Below, piece after piece: positions 43,554 through 54,747 of a DNA stretch of 64,000 nt; within the stretch, counting starts at the first letter, position 1; every line of letters begins with the position of its first letter. The position numbers were made by a program, and so were the translations under genes. The stretch is from Axinella damicornis (taxonomy: Eukaryota > Porifera > Demospongiae > Axinellida > Axinellidae), in the NCBI GenBank assembly GCA_963931865.1, contig OZ007506.1, forward strand, positions 12,648,110-12,712,109, given 5' to 3'. Under the pieces are notes generated by a model. It did no database searches, was not told the origin of the DNA, and worked only from the letters and a program-made list of their open reading frames with translations.

Positions 43554-44524
43554 CTCTTCCCTCAGCAGTGTTTCTTCCCCCCCCCCTTTGAGATTTCAAA
43601 CCCAGACCCACCAAAATAGCACACTGGTGTGCACTATATTCAATCGCCCCTCAAACTTCTCTTTATGCTCTTGATGCTTTCACCTACATATTATGGTGTC
43701 AGAATGAGCTGCGCACCCCACAACCAACTTATTATCACTTGTTAGAAACGCCAGTTGAGAGAGAAAATGAATCCTTGGACCAGTTGGGGTTTGAACTTTG
43801 AACCTATGAGTTTCTGTGACAAGGCCCCATAATGACACTGTTTTTATGTTGTTCTCAAAGAAATCAACCAGGATTCGAGTGCTCTGTTTTAAACAAAGCT
43901 TGTCGGTTGTGGGGTCAGGGTGCACTGGGTGTTCCATGTGACAATATTTGCACTGACCGTGCACGGAAGACGTTATGTGTACACGCTAATTGTTATTGTG
44001 GCACGGTACATACTAGCAACGCTTGCTGCTTACACACCTCACTGATGCAGACAATCTACCTGCTCCATGATGTCATCCACTTAATCTGCAACATATCTTA
44101 CATTTTATGAGTGCCATCGTTATTAGCGCTGCATATAGCTGCCTATTCTGTCGTCAGTTCATGATTGCTAATTATGGTAATAATTAAGGAATGCTATGAA
44201 TGTTTGTTTCCATGGATATATCGCATATTCATGATATGTATATTCCAAAGGGAAATTGAATCACTTCCTCATTAGAGGTCACCTGTTGAAGTGATGAGTG
44301 AATCAGAACTAGACTGTTCCAAGTTGTAGATTAGAGTTTTTTTTTAAGCAGAGGTTCATTAATGGAGTGGCAACTGGCACTCACTTTGAAGTGCTCGACT
44401 TCCAACCAACGGATACAGTCACAGTCACGTTGAGCTTTATATTACACCTGTACTGTGCAACTAGATTCTTGACATAAAATTTTATCTGTTCCTCTACTTT
44501 ATCAATGCAACACATTGTCCCCAT

Positions 44525-44625
44525 CCCCCCCCCCCCCCCCCCCCCCACACACACACACATGTACAAAATACACACACATACAAAACACACACACATACAC
44601 CACATACGCACATACACGGTAACAC

Positions 44626-44705
<80 letters not shown>

Positions 44706-44820
44706 CACACATACACACATGCAACACACACCATGCATGCACACACCACACACACACCACACACACACCACACACACACCACATACACACCATGCACACA
44801 CCATGCACACACATACACAG
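44525..44820 (+). repeat. C22 run plus CA tract at the exon A acceptor, unit 2
   Basis: Includes a pure CA stretch of about 70 bp (44631-44702). Same place as 13976-14338 in unit 1 but with a different internal structure. It ends ACACAG at the exon A acceptor. Confidence 0.85.
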
Positions 44821-44947
44821 GTATCGCTAGCACTGGGCAGTCAGCTCGACCTCCTGACTACATTTGCAGAGTTAGCAGGTGTGGAGCTACCAAACACAAC
44901 TCTGGACTCCTTCTCTCTTGTTCCAGTTCTGCTCAACCAAACAAAAC
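44821..44947 (+). CDS. GALNS-like sulfatase exon A, intact, unit 2
   Basis: VSLALGSQLDLLTTFAELAG then VELPNTTLDSFSLVPVLLNQ and TK, ending one base into a codon at AAAC/GTAAGT. LGS.LDLL.T.AELAG…LPN.TLD.F.L.P.LL is the segment shared by GALNS and arylsulfatase A between the metal-site half and the C-terminal subdomain. The phase-1 end fits exon B. It carries a sequon (NTT). Exon B of this unit has a stop codon, so a full product is doubtful. Confidence 0.78.
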
Positions 44948-45829
44948 GTAAGTAGATCAGCATCAGTACCTACACCCAACAGTATGTGGTATGGGAAATT
45001 GGGAATGAGCATATCAAGTATTGGAATGAGCAATTGGTAGTCTACAAATAAGACCAGAATCATCAGTACCTGACCCACCTAGTTACCAGGAATGAATGTC
45101 AGACCAGCATCATCGGCACCCGCACCCAACTGTATGCAGTATGGGAATGAGCATATCATGCAGTATTGGAACAGGGAATGTGTTTACAGCTGATCGCGTT
45201 AGAGACTTGTTTTTTTAAGCGTGCCTATTTGGTGTTAGTAGTGTCGCATCATTGATCAGTTATCAGTTCAGAGAGGTTTACAGCTGTACATTCTCAGCCA
45301 CGAAGGCTGGCATGCGGACAAACTGCCCTGCATGAGTGGCTGTGTATCTCCCCCACTCACTAACTATTCCTATTCATGAGCTGGGTTGCGGACTTGGCAA
45401 GTATGGTGAGTGGCATGCAGCTGCCATTGCTATGGACACAATCGATTGGCTGTATGGTGTCACGTTGATCATCAAATTTGTGGAGCAGTTTGGGTATAGC
45501 ACGGAGCTGATGTTGGTGGTACAATTGTTCAGGAGCCATGAATGTCTGCATCTGTAGTGTAATTATGTATGTGGTCTGTTTGGTGCATGTGATGCGATGT
45601 GGTGCCTGTGTGTTCTAAATGTGTGTATTTGTTTGTGCAACTAACCCCACCAGTCTCACTGAGTGAGAACAGAGTCTTACATGCTTTAGAAACATAGCCA
45701 AGTCTCAGTAAACCTTTTAACCTTGTCTGGACTTACCCTTACAATGCTCTGAATAAACCAGTATATCTACCCCTTGACCTTTGACCCTGTGTATGGGTAC
45801 TCGCATAGGAAACTCGTTGTTTTCATGAT

Positions 45830-46325
45830 ATTACACTCCTGGTAGGGGAAAAATTGTGCCGCGTAATGTAAATAATCTAAATAACCTTTGACTACCTTAG
45901 GAATGGCCTACAAAGATTCTGACTATACCGTCGTGATCACTATCATGCAGTGACCCAAGCGTACAATTTTGGTTCTGAAACTCACCTTGGTGATGGAGAT
46001 ACAAGCGCTTTTGTCTCGCCGTGGCCGCCATTGCTCGTGCGCTCTCTCCAACTTCCGGTGGCAGTACCGTTCTTAGCAAAGGCACACGAAGATTCTGACC
46101 ACATGGCCGTGATCGCTGTCGTTCACTGACGCTTACATGCCAAAACTCACCGTGCTGGCAAAGTTGTAAGTGCTGTAATAACTTCCTTTGGCCGCCATTG
46201 CTAGCGATCGACTGAGCGTGGTTGCCACGTGGCATGTGCGTTAATTGGGAATAACTGCGATACTTAGCTAGCTTGCGAGTCGCAGCCGCGTTGCAACGGC
46301 TACCAGGAGTGCGGTTGCCCCTTGT
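45830..46325. repeat. Dispersed repeat copy, unit 2 only
   Basis: A diverged relative of the block at 22450-22740, 27720-28150 and 56590-56980 (TTACACTCCTGGTA.GGG.AAA…), inserted in the A-B intron. Unit 1 reads straight through (TTTTCATGACTGGGGG). It contains two tandem segments; a minus-strand frame (46235-45897) spans it without known similarity. Confidence 0.6.
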
Positions 46326-46628
46326 ATGACTGGGGGATTAAATTATGTAAATGTGTTTACAGCATGCTCTGCAGACATTGCTAGACTCTGTACCCTGATG
46401 CCTTTTCCCACAGAAATGTAGTGAACACAATACAATACTGTAGCATACGTGTAGTTTGAAACACTCGTGCATCATGAAACATGAAGCAAACAGCTTCAAA
46501 CTACACGTCTGCTACAGTATTCTCACACACACACACATCTACTAATCAGCTACAGTAGCTGATTAGCAAATGTGTGTGTGTGTGTGTGTGTGTACCTTAA
46601 GGTCACTACTATTTTGCAGGTACTAATG

Positions 46629-47100
46629 CAGGGGCAGATCCAGGAAAAAATTTAAGGGGGGGGGCTATCATCCGGCCACTGCCAAAGGTAATGTAGTACA
46701 GAGGTGTGTAGTGATGATCCAATCCGCGCGAAGCACGAATTTTTTCCACTGTTATTTTTCAGTTATCTAGATGGGCTCTCGTGGCACCTTCGTGCTTTTG
46801 CAATGCACTCACTGCTTTCTGGTTTCATGTCATCCTTGAACGTCTCACTCCCGACGTGGAAAGGTAAAGTTGTGAATCACTGATGTTGAAAGTCCGATGA
46901 AGATTCGCCGTCATGTGGAACCGTTATCGTCCCCAGCACGATCAACTTGACTCTGTATCTGATTCAGTCTGACTGTCACAAGATGTTTTTCCTTGGAAAA
47001 AATCCAGCATTGAGCTTCCTGTCAACTTTGCTGCTGGTTCCAACACTGTAGGTCGGGTCCACAGTGTAAACAAGGGGTGTGGTCAGAAGTGGTCAGAAGT
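46629..47100. mobile_element. hAT-like MITE, unit 2, right end lost
   Basis: Same element and site as 15548-16065 (left end CAGGGGCAGATCCAGG), but the sequence leaves the element at GGTCAGAAGTGG and enters rearranged foldback DNA. Confidence 0.65.
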
Positions 47101-47318
47101 GGCCCACCGCCAGTATTTCATCGCTTCCAGTATGAAATACGGCGGGGGAAGGCCTGGGAGATCTGATCACGTGTGATGCCATCAAGTAGACACATGGTAG
47201 ACACATGGAGGGCGGTGCCCAACGAAGAATCTCGACGTCCTGTGTTGTACTGTTCGTCCAATGGCTGGATATCAGAGCGTTCACACGGCAGACGATCGAT
47301 ACCGGTATTTTAACGGCT

Positions 47319-47362
<44 letters not shown>

Positions 47363-47484
47363 TGTCTACCATCTGTCTACCTGACGTCATTGCACATGAC
47401 CAGATCTCCCAGGCCTTCCTCCGCCGTATTTCGTACTGGAAGCGATGAAATACTGGCGGTGGGAACGGCCTGGGAACAAGGCTA
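47101..47484. mobile_element. Rearranged foldback element with C40 run, unit 2
   Basis: The right half matches 16160-16283. The left half is replaced by an inverted copy of inner sequence (CACCGCCAGTATTTCATCGC..GAAATACGGCGGGGGAAGG) plus about 150 bp of unrelated DNA and C40 (47322-47361). It looks like an inversion or template switch. Confidence 0.6.
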
Positions 47485-48332
47485 AAATTTAGCACGTGAT
47501 CTTCATATACATGTGTATTACTAGGGGTGATCCGCAGCCTGGGAATGAGGCTAGTTATATAGTACATGCTGGTGGATGCAATCAGAATCTATCATTGAGT
47601 TTGCCTACCTGCATTGCCTTGTTCCCAGTCCGTGTAGGAATGAGGCTACTACCTGTACCACTAGCCTACCAGCTGTGCGGTTGCCACTTGATTGCATTCC
47701 AAGAATCGGTAATACAGCAGTTGCTATTAGCTCTGACAGTCAGAAATGCTAAAATTGATACTCCCCAAATCTACTTTTTTTTCCCCCTGTATACGAGAAA
47801 CCACCATATACATGGGCGGCAGCGGCAAAGAAAAAGTGGTACGGCCCACCATTGTAGCGCACCATGGAAGGCAGTGCCCGGTGGCGCTCTGTGTCTCTGC
47901 ATCGGCGCGAGGCACGCGAAGTGCGTGAGAAAAATTTTGCATGTTTTTTTAGCGATGAGGAAGTGCTCTCACAGTATCTAAATGGCCGTTTTGGGAAAGA
48001 AAAATTCCTTGGATGGTGTGGAGTTTCAATGGTAGGACAAGAAACAAATGCCATTGCTGAGTCTGCTGATAGATTATGTGTAACGACACGTGCACATGAT
48101 TCTATATCAGAGGAAACCCACGCAATATGTTGGTATAGCCTTTACATTTCATGTACGTACATACTCACATGATCACACACACATGAACACCTGCATTCAC
48201 ACTCATACTCACACACACTAACACTCACACTGCTCACACACATTCACACTCACTCACACTCACTCACATGCACTCACATGCTCACACGTGCCCACTCACA
48301 CTCACTCACACACTCATACTCACACGCCACAG

Positions 48333-48448
48333 TGAGTAAACGAGAGGCAGTTTTCTTTTACCGCGCTACAACACTGATGGCTGTGTGATACCATGACTAC
48401 AAGGCTCACTTTGTCACGCGAGATGGGTGGAATCTCGACCCCCCAGAG
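48333..48448 (+). pseudogene. GALNS-like sulfatase exon B with stop codon, unit 2
   Basis: Same length, borders and phase as 17154-17269, but CGA (Arg) has become TGA at 48386-48388: …TLMAV-stop-YHDYKAHF. The change is a CpG to TpG transition, common in methylated DNA. Everything else in the exon is intact, including GAG/GTATGT. Selenocysteine read-through is not suggested, because the unit 1 codon is Arg. Confidence 0.75.
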
Positions 48449-48510
48449 GTATGTGTGGAGGGAGGGAGGGAGGGAGGGAGGGAGGGAGGGAGGGAGGGAG
48501 GGAGAGACAG

Positions 48511-48541
<31 letters not shown>

Positions 48542-48844
48542 GCAACAGATCGGAATACATGCTTGCTTGACCTGTGCACTAGGTACCGGTATGCCCACCA
48601 CAGATGAGATGGGAGGATGTACTCTCATCCTTCATTTGTAACTTGATATCAATCACTGAGAAAATTGCGTAATAATATACTACACTCAATGCTGTGAGAA
48701 TGGTATTCGGCTAATGTCTAATCTCCAAGTGTGCTAGTATTGCAAATTTCCATTAACTTAATTGGATGCGATACCATACTCTATCATTATCATCAGACAC
48801 ACATCAAAATAGGTGCAAAGATACAGTATAGCCACACCATGTAT

Positions 48845-48923
48845 TAGCCTCGTTCCCAGGCCTTCTCACCCCCTGCAGTACTAACGACAAACGCTGGAGT
48901 GAGAAGGCCTGGGAACAAGGCTA
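48845..48923. mobile_element. Foldback element with inner arms CTTCTCACCCC, unit 2
   Basis: Counterpart of 17869-17947. Confidence 0.7.
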
Positions 48924-49521
48924 ACTCTCCAATCAAATTTTAGCCTTGTTCCCAGGCCGTTCCCACCTAATGAGACGAGCCGACTGACATGACACATGTA
49001 CTGGTTGATACCACCTGAGAAAGTCTGTGCTGTGCATCGGTAGTAGCTATACATCTTTGAAAAAAAATCTGTAGCTTTCGCTGCTTGGGCTTTGAACACC
49101 GCTATTCTCATGTAACCATCTCTCTCTGACTCTCAGTTGTGACTAAGTTTGAGAATCCCCTTGAGACTATTAATTTGTGTTCGTGTTAGGTGGTAGGAAA
49201 AGAGTAGGGATGCTGAATTTTAGAAGGGTATATAAGTTGCTCCCTTGTAGCCATGTAATAAAATTTAATAGTGATGTGCTTACGTATACCCACACAGGTG
49301 AGTTGGGAGGATGCATCGCCATACCAATCTCAGTACATTTGCAATTACTTGCAAGTGTTTGTGGAATTAAGGTAGTGACGTTATTTTCCATTCAATGAGG
49401 TAGTTACTCAGTGCTCTTTGCTTGTACTCAGTGTCACAGACAGGAACTCTCCCAGTGTAGTTATTTGCACTCTTTTCTGAATTGTATGCATCAAAGGCCG
49501 ATAACTTCCTGTGTTTGCAGC

Positions 49522-50212
49522 CATTCCCAGGCTGGCATCAACCACCTGTCCCATTCCCCAGGCTTGCATCAGCTGCCTGTCCCATTCCCAGGCTTGCATC
49601 ATCCACCTGTCCCATTCCCAGGCTTGCATCAGCCACCTGTCCCATTCCCAGGCTTACATCAGCCACCTGTCCCATTCCCCAGGCTTGGATCAACCACCTG
49701 TCCCATTCCCCAGGCTTGCATCAGCCACCTGTCCCATTCCCAGGCTTACATCAGCCACCTGTCCCATTCCCTCAGGCTTGCATCATCCACCTGTCCCATT
49801 CCCAGGCTTGCATCATCCGTTCCAAGGTTTGCATCAGCCACCTGCCCCATTTCCATGTTTTCATCATCCACCTCTCCCATTCCCAGGCTTGCATGGCTTG
49901 CATCATGCAGTCACCTGTCCCATTCCCAGGTTTGCATCATCCACCTGTCCCATTCCCAGGTTGCATCAGCCACCTGTCCCATTCCCAGGCATGCATCAGC
50001 CACCTGTCCCATTCCATGGCTTGCATCGTGCAGTCACCTGTCCCATTCCCAGGTTTGCATCATCCACCTGTCCCATTCCCAGGTTTGCATCAGCCACCTG
50101 TCCCATTCCCAGGCTTGCATCAGCCACCTGTCCCATTCCCCAAGCTTGCATCAGCCACCTGTCCCATTCCCAGGTTTGCAACAGTCACCTGTCCTGTTCC
50201 CTGGCTTGCTCA
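49522..50212 (+). repeat. 30-bp minisatellite, unit 2 (expanded)
   Basis: About 23 copies of the unit described at 18356, with some partial units (CATGGCTTGCATCATGCAGT) that are themselves repeated. All three plus frames are open for 245-285 codons across it, a consequence of the 30-bp period. Confidence 0.85.
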
Positions 50213-50396
50213 ATCATAAGGCTAGATTATGTCCCTTATTTGAGCTGCAAGAACAATATTTTCAGTGACCAGGTGATGTATTTCCTGTCTATACCAGAGA
50301 GTTAGATCACAACCGGAATTGGAAACAGCTGATTGATCTCAATAAACTCTTTGTGGAGTACTGTATTGCACTTTGTAGTGTGCAGACAAGGGCGTA

Positions 50397-50667
50397 GCTA
50401 GGATTTGGAGACTGAGGAGGCATGGAGTTCTCTGCGTGCGCGAAGCGCGCGGCGAAATGTTTCAAGCTAATTAATTATTCATAAGTTAATACGCAGTGCA
50501 GCGTTAAGAGTATACGCCGGCTCATGGTCAGCCTAGCTCCTGTCTCTGTCATCAGACCGAACGCACATCGTACGTGGAGTGTGTGAGACTCCGGACACGC
50601 GTGTCATTATACAGAAAAGCGAGGAGGCAACTGCCTCCCTTGCCTCATTGCTAGCTACGCGCGGATC
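50397..50667. mobile_element. MITE with GGGCGTAGCTAG ends, unit 2 only
   Basis: The left end AAGGGCGTAGCTAGGATTTG and the right end TTGCTAGCTACGCGC are inverted. The corresponding unit 1 site (GTAGTGTGCATATCTGTC) is uninterrupted. GC-rich interior (GCGCGAAGCGCGCGG). Confidence 0.55.
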
Positions 50668-51060
50668 TAACTTCATGCTGAGTATCTGGTTCCGTAAGAA
50701 TTGGTATGAGTGCCACAGTCGTTCCACTGAGTTTGTGTGCTCTACAAGTTTTCACAGGCTGTCTGGTTGACCTATGACCTGTACCTCATATAATCAGTGT
50801 AGGTGGTAGCTTAAAATTGACCTCTAGGAAGTAGGTACAAACTAGTGGATCGATTGAGTGTCTGATGTCACCTCTAGCCCTAGTGGTGCAATATAAGTAT
50901 ATATATATAGCAACCTTTATAGTTTCAAGCCCAGACATCACTCATTATTACCAGCTGTTTGTATTTATGGAAGAAGGGCAACTGCCAGGTTAAAAGCAAT
51001 ATTAGTCTATAGAATACATTGTGCATCATGCCTCGCACTAACTACATGCTTACGAGTACG

Positions 51061-51109
51061 ATAGCCTCGTTCCCAGGCACTCGGTAATTGGCACCTGGGA
51101 ACGAGGCTA
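51061..51109. mobile_element. Minimal foldback element with 9-bp duplication, unit 2
   Basis: TAGCCTCGTTCCCAGGCAC…CACCTGGGAACGAGGCTA in 49 bp, flanked by ACGAGTACG and ACGAGTATG (9 bp, one mismatch). Confidence 0.75.
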
Positions 51110-51119
51110 ACGAGTATGA

Positions 51120-51500
51120 TTGATCTAGCTAGTGTGAATGAGTGTGGAGCTGGAGTTGAGATAAACTTGTCGATTACGCTCACTGTTCGACTCCATATGT
51201 AGCTGCTCTAGCACTGCAAGCCCTGAAGGCCCCACTCGCTTGTACCCTGCCTCTGGCTACGCGAGACTATCGTGGAGTTGTGGTGTAATATAAACAGCCT
51301 GCGCTGACTGTTTGACTCCATATGTAGCTGCTCCAGCTCTGCAAGCCCTTTGAGGCACCGTGTGCTCATCCAGTGATCTAAGTCTCCAGGTTGTGCTTCT
51401 CGTACCGTCGAGCCCTCGCAGCAAATAAAACTCAATTGGCCGGCAGGAAACCTGCAACATTCCTATTAAAGTTCCTGAGCGTGACGTGTTCCGGTATACA
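51120..51500 (-). repeat. Dispersed repeat, copy 1 (inverse of 60295-60610)
   Basis: Contains two facing copies of GACTCCATATGTAGCTGCTC…CTGCAAGCCC and ends with TTGGCCGGCAGGAAACCTGC. The same family lies in the opposite direction in the private insert of unit 3. Not coding. Confidence 0.6.
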
Positions 51501-51760
51501 TACGTACATATGTATATAGAGAGAAATAGGTCCCCCATTCAGTTCCTCGTGCTAATGCGGTCGGCAATGGCCTCATCTGTGGTAAACTCTACTAGGAGAA
51601 TGTATCACATTGTGGGGCGAACGTGAGCGAGTGCAATGCAGTGTAATGCAGAACGAGTATTTGCATGCACAGTCAGTCAGTAAGTCAGTCAAATTTTAAT
51701 GTCCCCTGCGAATGCAGCCGGTCCAATGTTGCATGACTGAGGCGACAGAAATCATAATAG

Positions 51761-51846
51761 TGAGTAAATGAGAGGCGGTTTTCTATTACTGCGCTACAAC
51801 ACTGATGGCTGTGCCATACCATGACTTCAAGGCTCACTTTGTCAAG
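51761..51846 (+). pseudogene. Second, truncated copy of sulfatase exon B, unit 2
   Basis: VSK-stop-EAVFYYCATTLMAVPYHDFK then AHFVK, with TGA at 51769-51771 where the intact exon has CGA (Arg). The 3' part and donor are missing; the sequence jumps at GTCAAGG into the leader of the 30-bp minisatellite. It marks a local duplication in unit 2. Confidence 0.7.
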
Positions 51847-52676
51847 GGCCAATAACTTCCTCTGTTTGCAGCCATTCCCCAGGCTTGCATCATCCACCTG
51901 TCCCATTCCCAGGTTTGCTTCAGCCACCTGTCCCATTCCCTGGCTTGCATCAGCCACCTGTCCCTAATATATCCCCTGGCTTGCTCAATCAGAAGGCTAG
52001 ATTTTTGTCCCTTATTTGAGCTGCAACAACAAGCATTAACTAATTTTCAGTGACCGGGTGATGTAATTCTTGTCTATACCAGAGAGTTAGATCACAACCG
52101 GAATTGGAGACAGCTGACTGATCTCAATAAGCTCTTATGTAGTATTAAATGATACTGTATTGCACTTTGTAGTGTGCATATCTGTCTGAGTATATGGTTC
52201 CGCAAGAATTGGTATGATGTTCCACTGAGTTTGTATGCTCTCCTTTAACCATCCACAAGTTTTCACAGGCTGTCTGTTTGACCTATATAGCTACCTTATA
52301 ATCAGTGTAGGTGGTAGCTTTAAATTGACCTCTAACTAGGAAGTACATAGGTACAAACTAGTGGAGTGTCTGATGTCACCTCTAGCCCTAGTTGTGCCAT
52401 ATAAGTAGCAACCTTTAGTTTCACACCCAGACATCACTCATTATTACCAGCTGTTTGTATTACCATTTATGGATGAAGGGCAACTGCCATGTTAGAAGTA
52501 ATATTGGTATGACCTCACCTGTGGTAAAACTTAGTTATCAAAGAACATGGTAGTGATAGCCAAGGAAATTGCATACAAGCAGGAAAGCGGCCAAAGAAGC
52601 TACAACCCCCCAAACCAAGCATGCAGACAGAATCGCGTGCACCCTGTCTGACAGTGGCTTGAGCAATCTATTGTAC

Positions 52677-53215
52677 GATGGCAGTGCATAGAGGCGTGTA
52701 GTGGTGATATAATCCATGTGAAGCGCAGAAAAAAAATTTCACCTTCGCTTTTTCAGCAGGCGTGTAGTGGTGATATAATCCACGTGAAGCGCAGAAAAAA
52801 AATTTCACCTTCGCTTTTTCAGCTATCTGGATTGGCTCTCGTAGCACCTTCGTGCTTTGCACTACACTGCCACTTCTAACCTTTCTGTTTTTCAATTCCG
52901 TGACTGCCTCACTCTCAGCGTGGCTAGTACACCATCGCCATCTGCCACTCGAACTTGTGTGTAAGGCAGCACGCATTAGTCCTGTCTCCATTCCGTGTCT
53001 TGGTCTCGTCTCTAGCCCCTGAATATTGAGTTTCGAGTGTTGTGGACTGGTGAAAGCATGAGAAAAGTCACTACTGCACTTCGATGACTTTCTCTGCCAT
53101 GCTGTAAAGAACTGATGGAAGCCTACAAGGAAATTTTTCTTCTTGTTTGTGTGATAAAGCGGTCCTGCCAAAACTGGACCGGCCGGACCTCTTGCTACGG
53201 CTATGTATTACATTT
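52677..53215. mobile_element. MITE with TAGCAAGC-type end, unit 2, left end lost and core duplicated
   Basis: It lacks the left terminus seen at 24721. A 64-bp piece (AGGCGTGTAGTGGTGATATA…CTTTTTCAGC) is present twice in tandem. The right end matches the unit 1 copies. Confidence 0.6.
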
Positions 53216-53839
53216 AATTGATCTGGGTTGCGATGCTTCCACGCTCACCAGCTGTCCTCCCACACGACCTTATTCTAAATTCCAGGTTTCCGTTGCTATG
53301 ACAACAACAACCCCTTGTACCCATTGGTCACCATGCAGATAGACTGCATACCAGATTTGAAGTAAATAGGATGTATAGTGTCTGAGTTACAGCCTCTCAA
53401 CCTTCCACTTCCCTATTGAGGCCCATGCATACAAATGTAAGGAGGCGCCTCCAGAAGAAAAATTCAGATTTTGTATGGGCTTCAATGGGAAAATTTTGGG
53501 AGGCCATAACTCAGACACTATACATCCTATTTATTTGAAATCTGGGATGTAGCCTATCGGCATGGTGACCAATGGGTACAATGGTTTTTTGTTGTAATAG
53601 CAACAGAACCTGGAATTTCATTTTTTGGAGTAAGGTCTGTTCCCACAGTCAGGCTGCTTCATTATGAATAAGGTCTTCCTACTTCAAATGATCTTTCCAA
53701 GTATACACAGGAACAAGCCACTTGTCCGTAAATATGCTGTTGAGAGAGTGTGACAATCATTTCTGTTGAGCATGTGAAGCCTGTCAAGTGCCTGTGGAAA
53801 TCAACCCTCCAGGACAATTGTATGTACACACACACACAT

Positions 53840-54747
53840 CAGAGCCGGCGGAAGCAATTTGGGATTGGTAGGGCAAAATGTTCACTGCCGAAGGCGGTGT
53901 GTAGAGGCGCATAGCACTGATCTGTATTCTCGCGAAAAAAAAATTTTCAGGGTCATTTTTCAGTTGCCTGGATGGGCTCTCGTAGCACCTTCGTGCTTTG
54001 CACTGCACTGCCACTGCTCTCTGGTTTCCGTGCAATCCGTGACCGTCTCACTTGGGGGTGCGCGGTGGTGTACTGGTAGAGTGAGAGTCTCCAGTGCGCA
54101 ACTCAGGCTCTGTCCTGAGTTCGAATCCCACTAAAGCCCTTGGTTTTTCTGTTGAAGGGTGGTTCACCTTGAAAAAAGGAATTTGCCCTTTGCCCTTCCA
54201 GAAAAACAAGTTTGAGCAATGCCATTTATGGTAACTCAAGCGAGTTCAGTGATGATGTCATCACCATCATCCCCCGTTAATGGGGCCCAGGACCTGCATG
54301 AAAACCTTCTGTACTGGAGATGCGGCATTCCTGGGTTATCAAATCAAAATGAACTGAACTGAACTGAACTCACTCTCGATGTGGAAGGAAATGTACGCTG
54401 CGCTGGTAGCCCACACCTACTGGCTACGAGTTTTTCGCTGCTGCCTTTTCACTTCCTGGCTCCACCCCTTTCTAAATTGCACGTGGTAGCTAATTGGCAC
54501 GTAACTAGTTTGTTGTTCGCAAAGTTAACCAACAAGCGCCCGGATTATGTGTCCTCCAGACACTTCAAGTTTTGCTGCAATGCAACTGGACTCGTAAACA
54601 GACTTTCCCTCGAGCCTGGTCCCCAGTACATAGCTATGTATCCACAGAGGACGCTCAGTGCCACCTGATGTTGCCAAGTATACCATGGTTTGTCAAAACA
54701 TTGGTCCGGCAGTTGCCGGGTCTGCCGAACCTGTTCCGCCGCCCCTG
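53840..54747. mobile_element. Full-length MITE with CAGAGCCGGCGGAA ends, unit 2
   Basis: The left end CAGAGCCGGCGGAAGC and right end TTCCGCCGCCCCTG form imperfect inverted repeats. It carries the shared core GGGCTCTCGTAGCACCTTCG and a SINE (54053-54368). Unit 1 has only internally deleted versions. Confidence 0.55.
54053..54368 (+). mobile_element. tRNA-derived SINE with (AACTG)n tail
   Basis: The head has an A box (TGGTGTACTGGTAGAGTGAG) and B box (GAGTTCGAATCCC), then about 220 bp of body, then four GAACT units at the 3' end. CTCACT flanks it on both sides (54047-54052 and 54369-54374). The related MITE at 15548 shows the uninterrupted sequence CGTCTCACTCCCGACGTGG. Confidence 0.75.

Noticed and set aside
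49411..50305. Overlapping open frames of 245-285 codons in all three plus frames (PVPFPGLHQP-type repeats)
   Set aside because: They follow from a 30-bp minisatellite without stop codons. All frames are equally open and the copy number differs between units, so there is no sign of coding selection.
54053..54130. Functional tRNA gene
   Set aside because: Only A and B boxes are present. The acceptor stem does not pair, and the sequence continues into a SINE body with a tandem tail.
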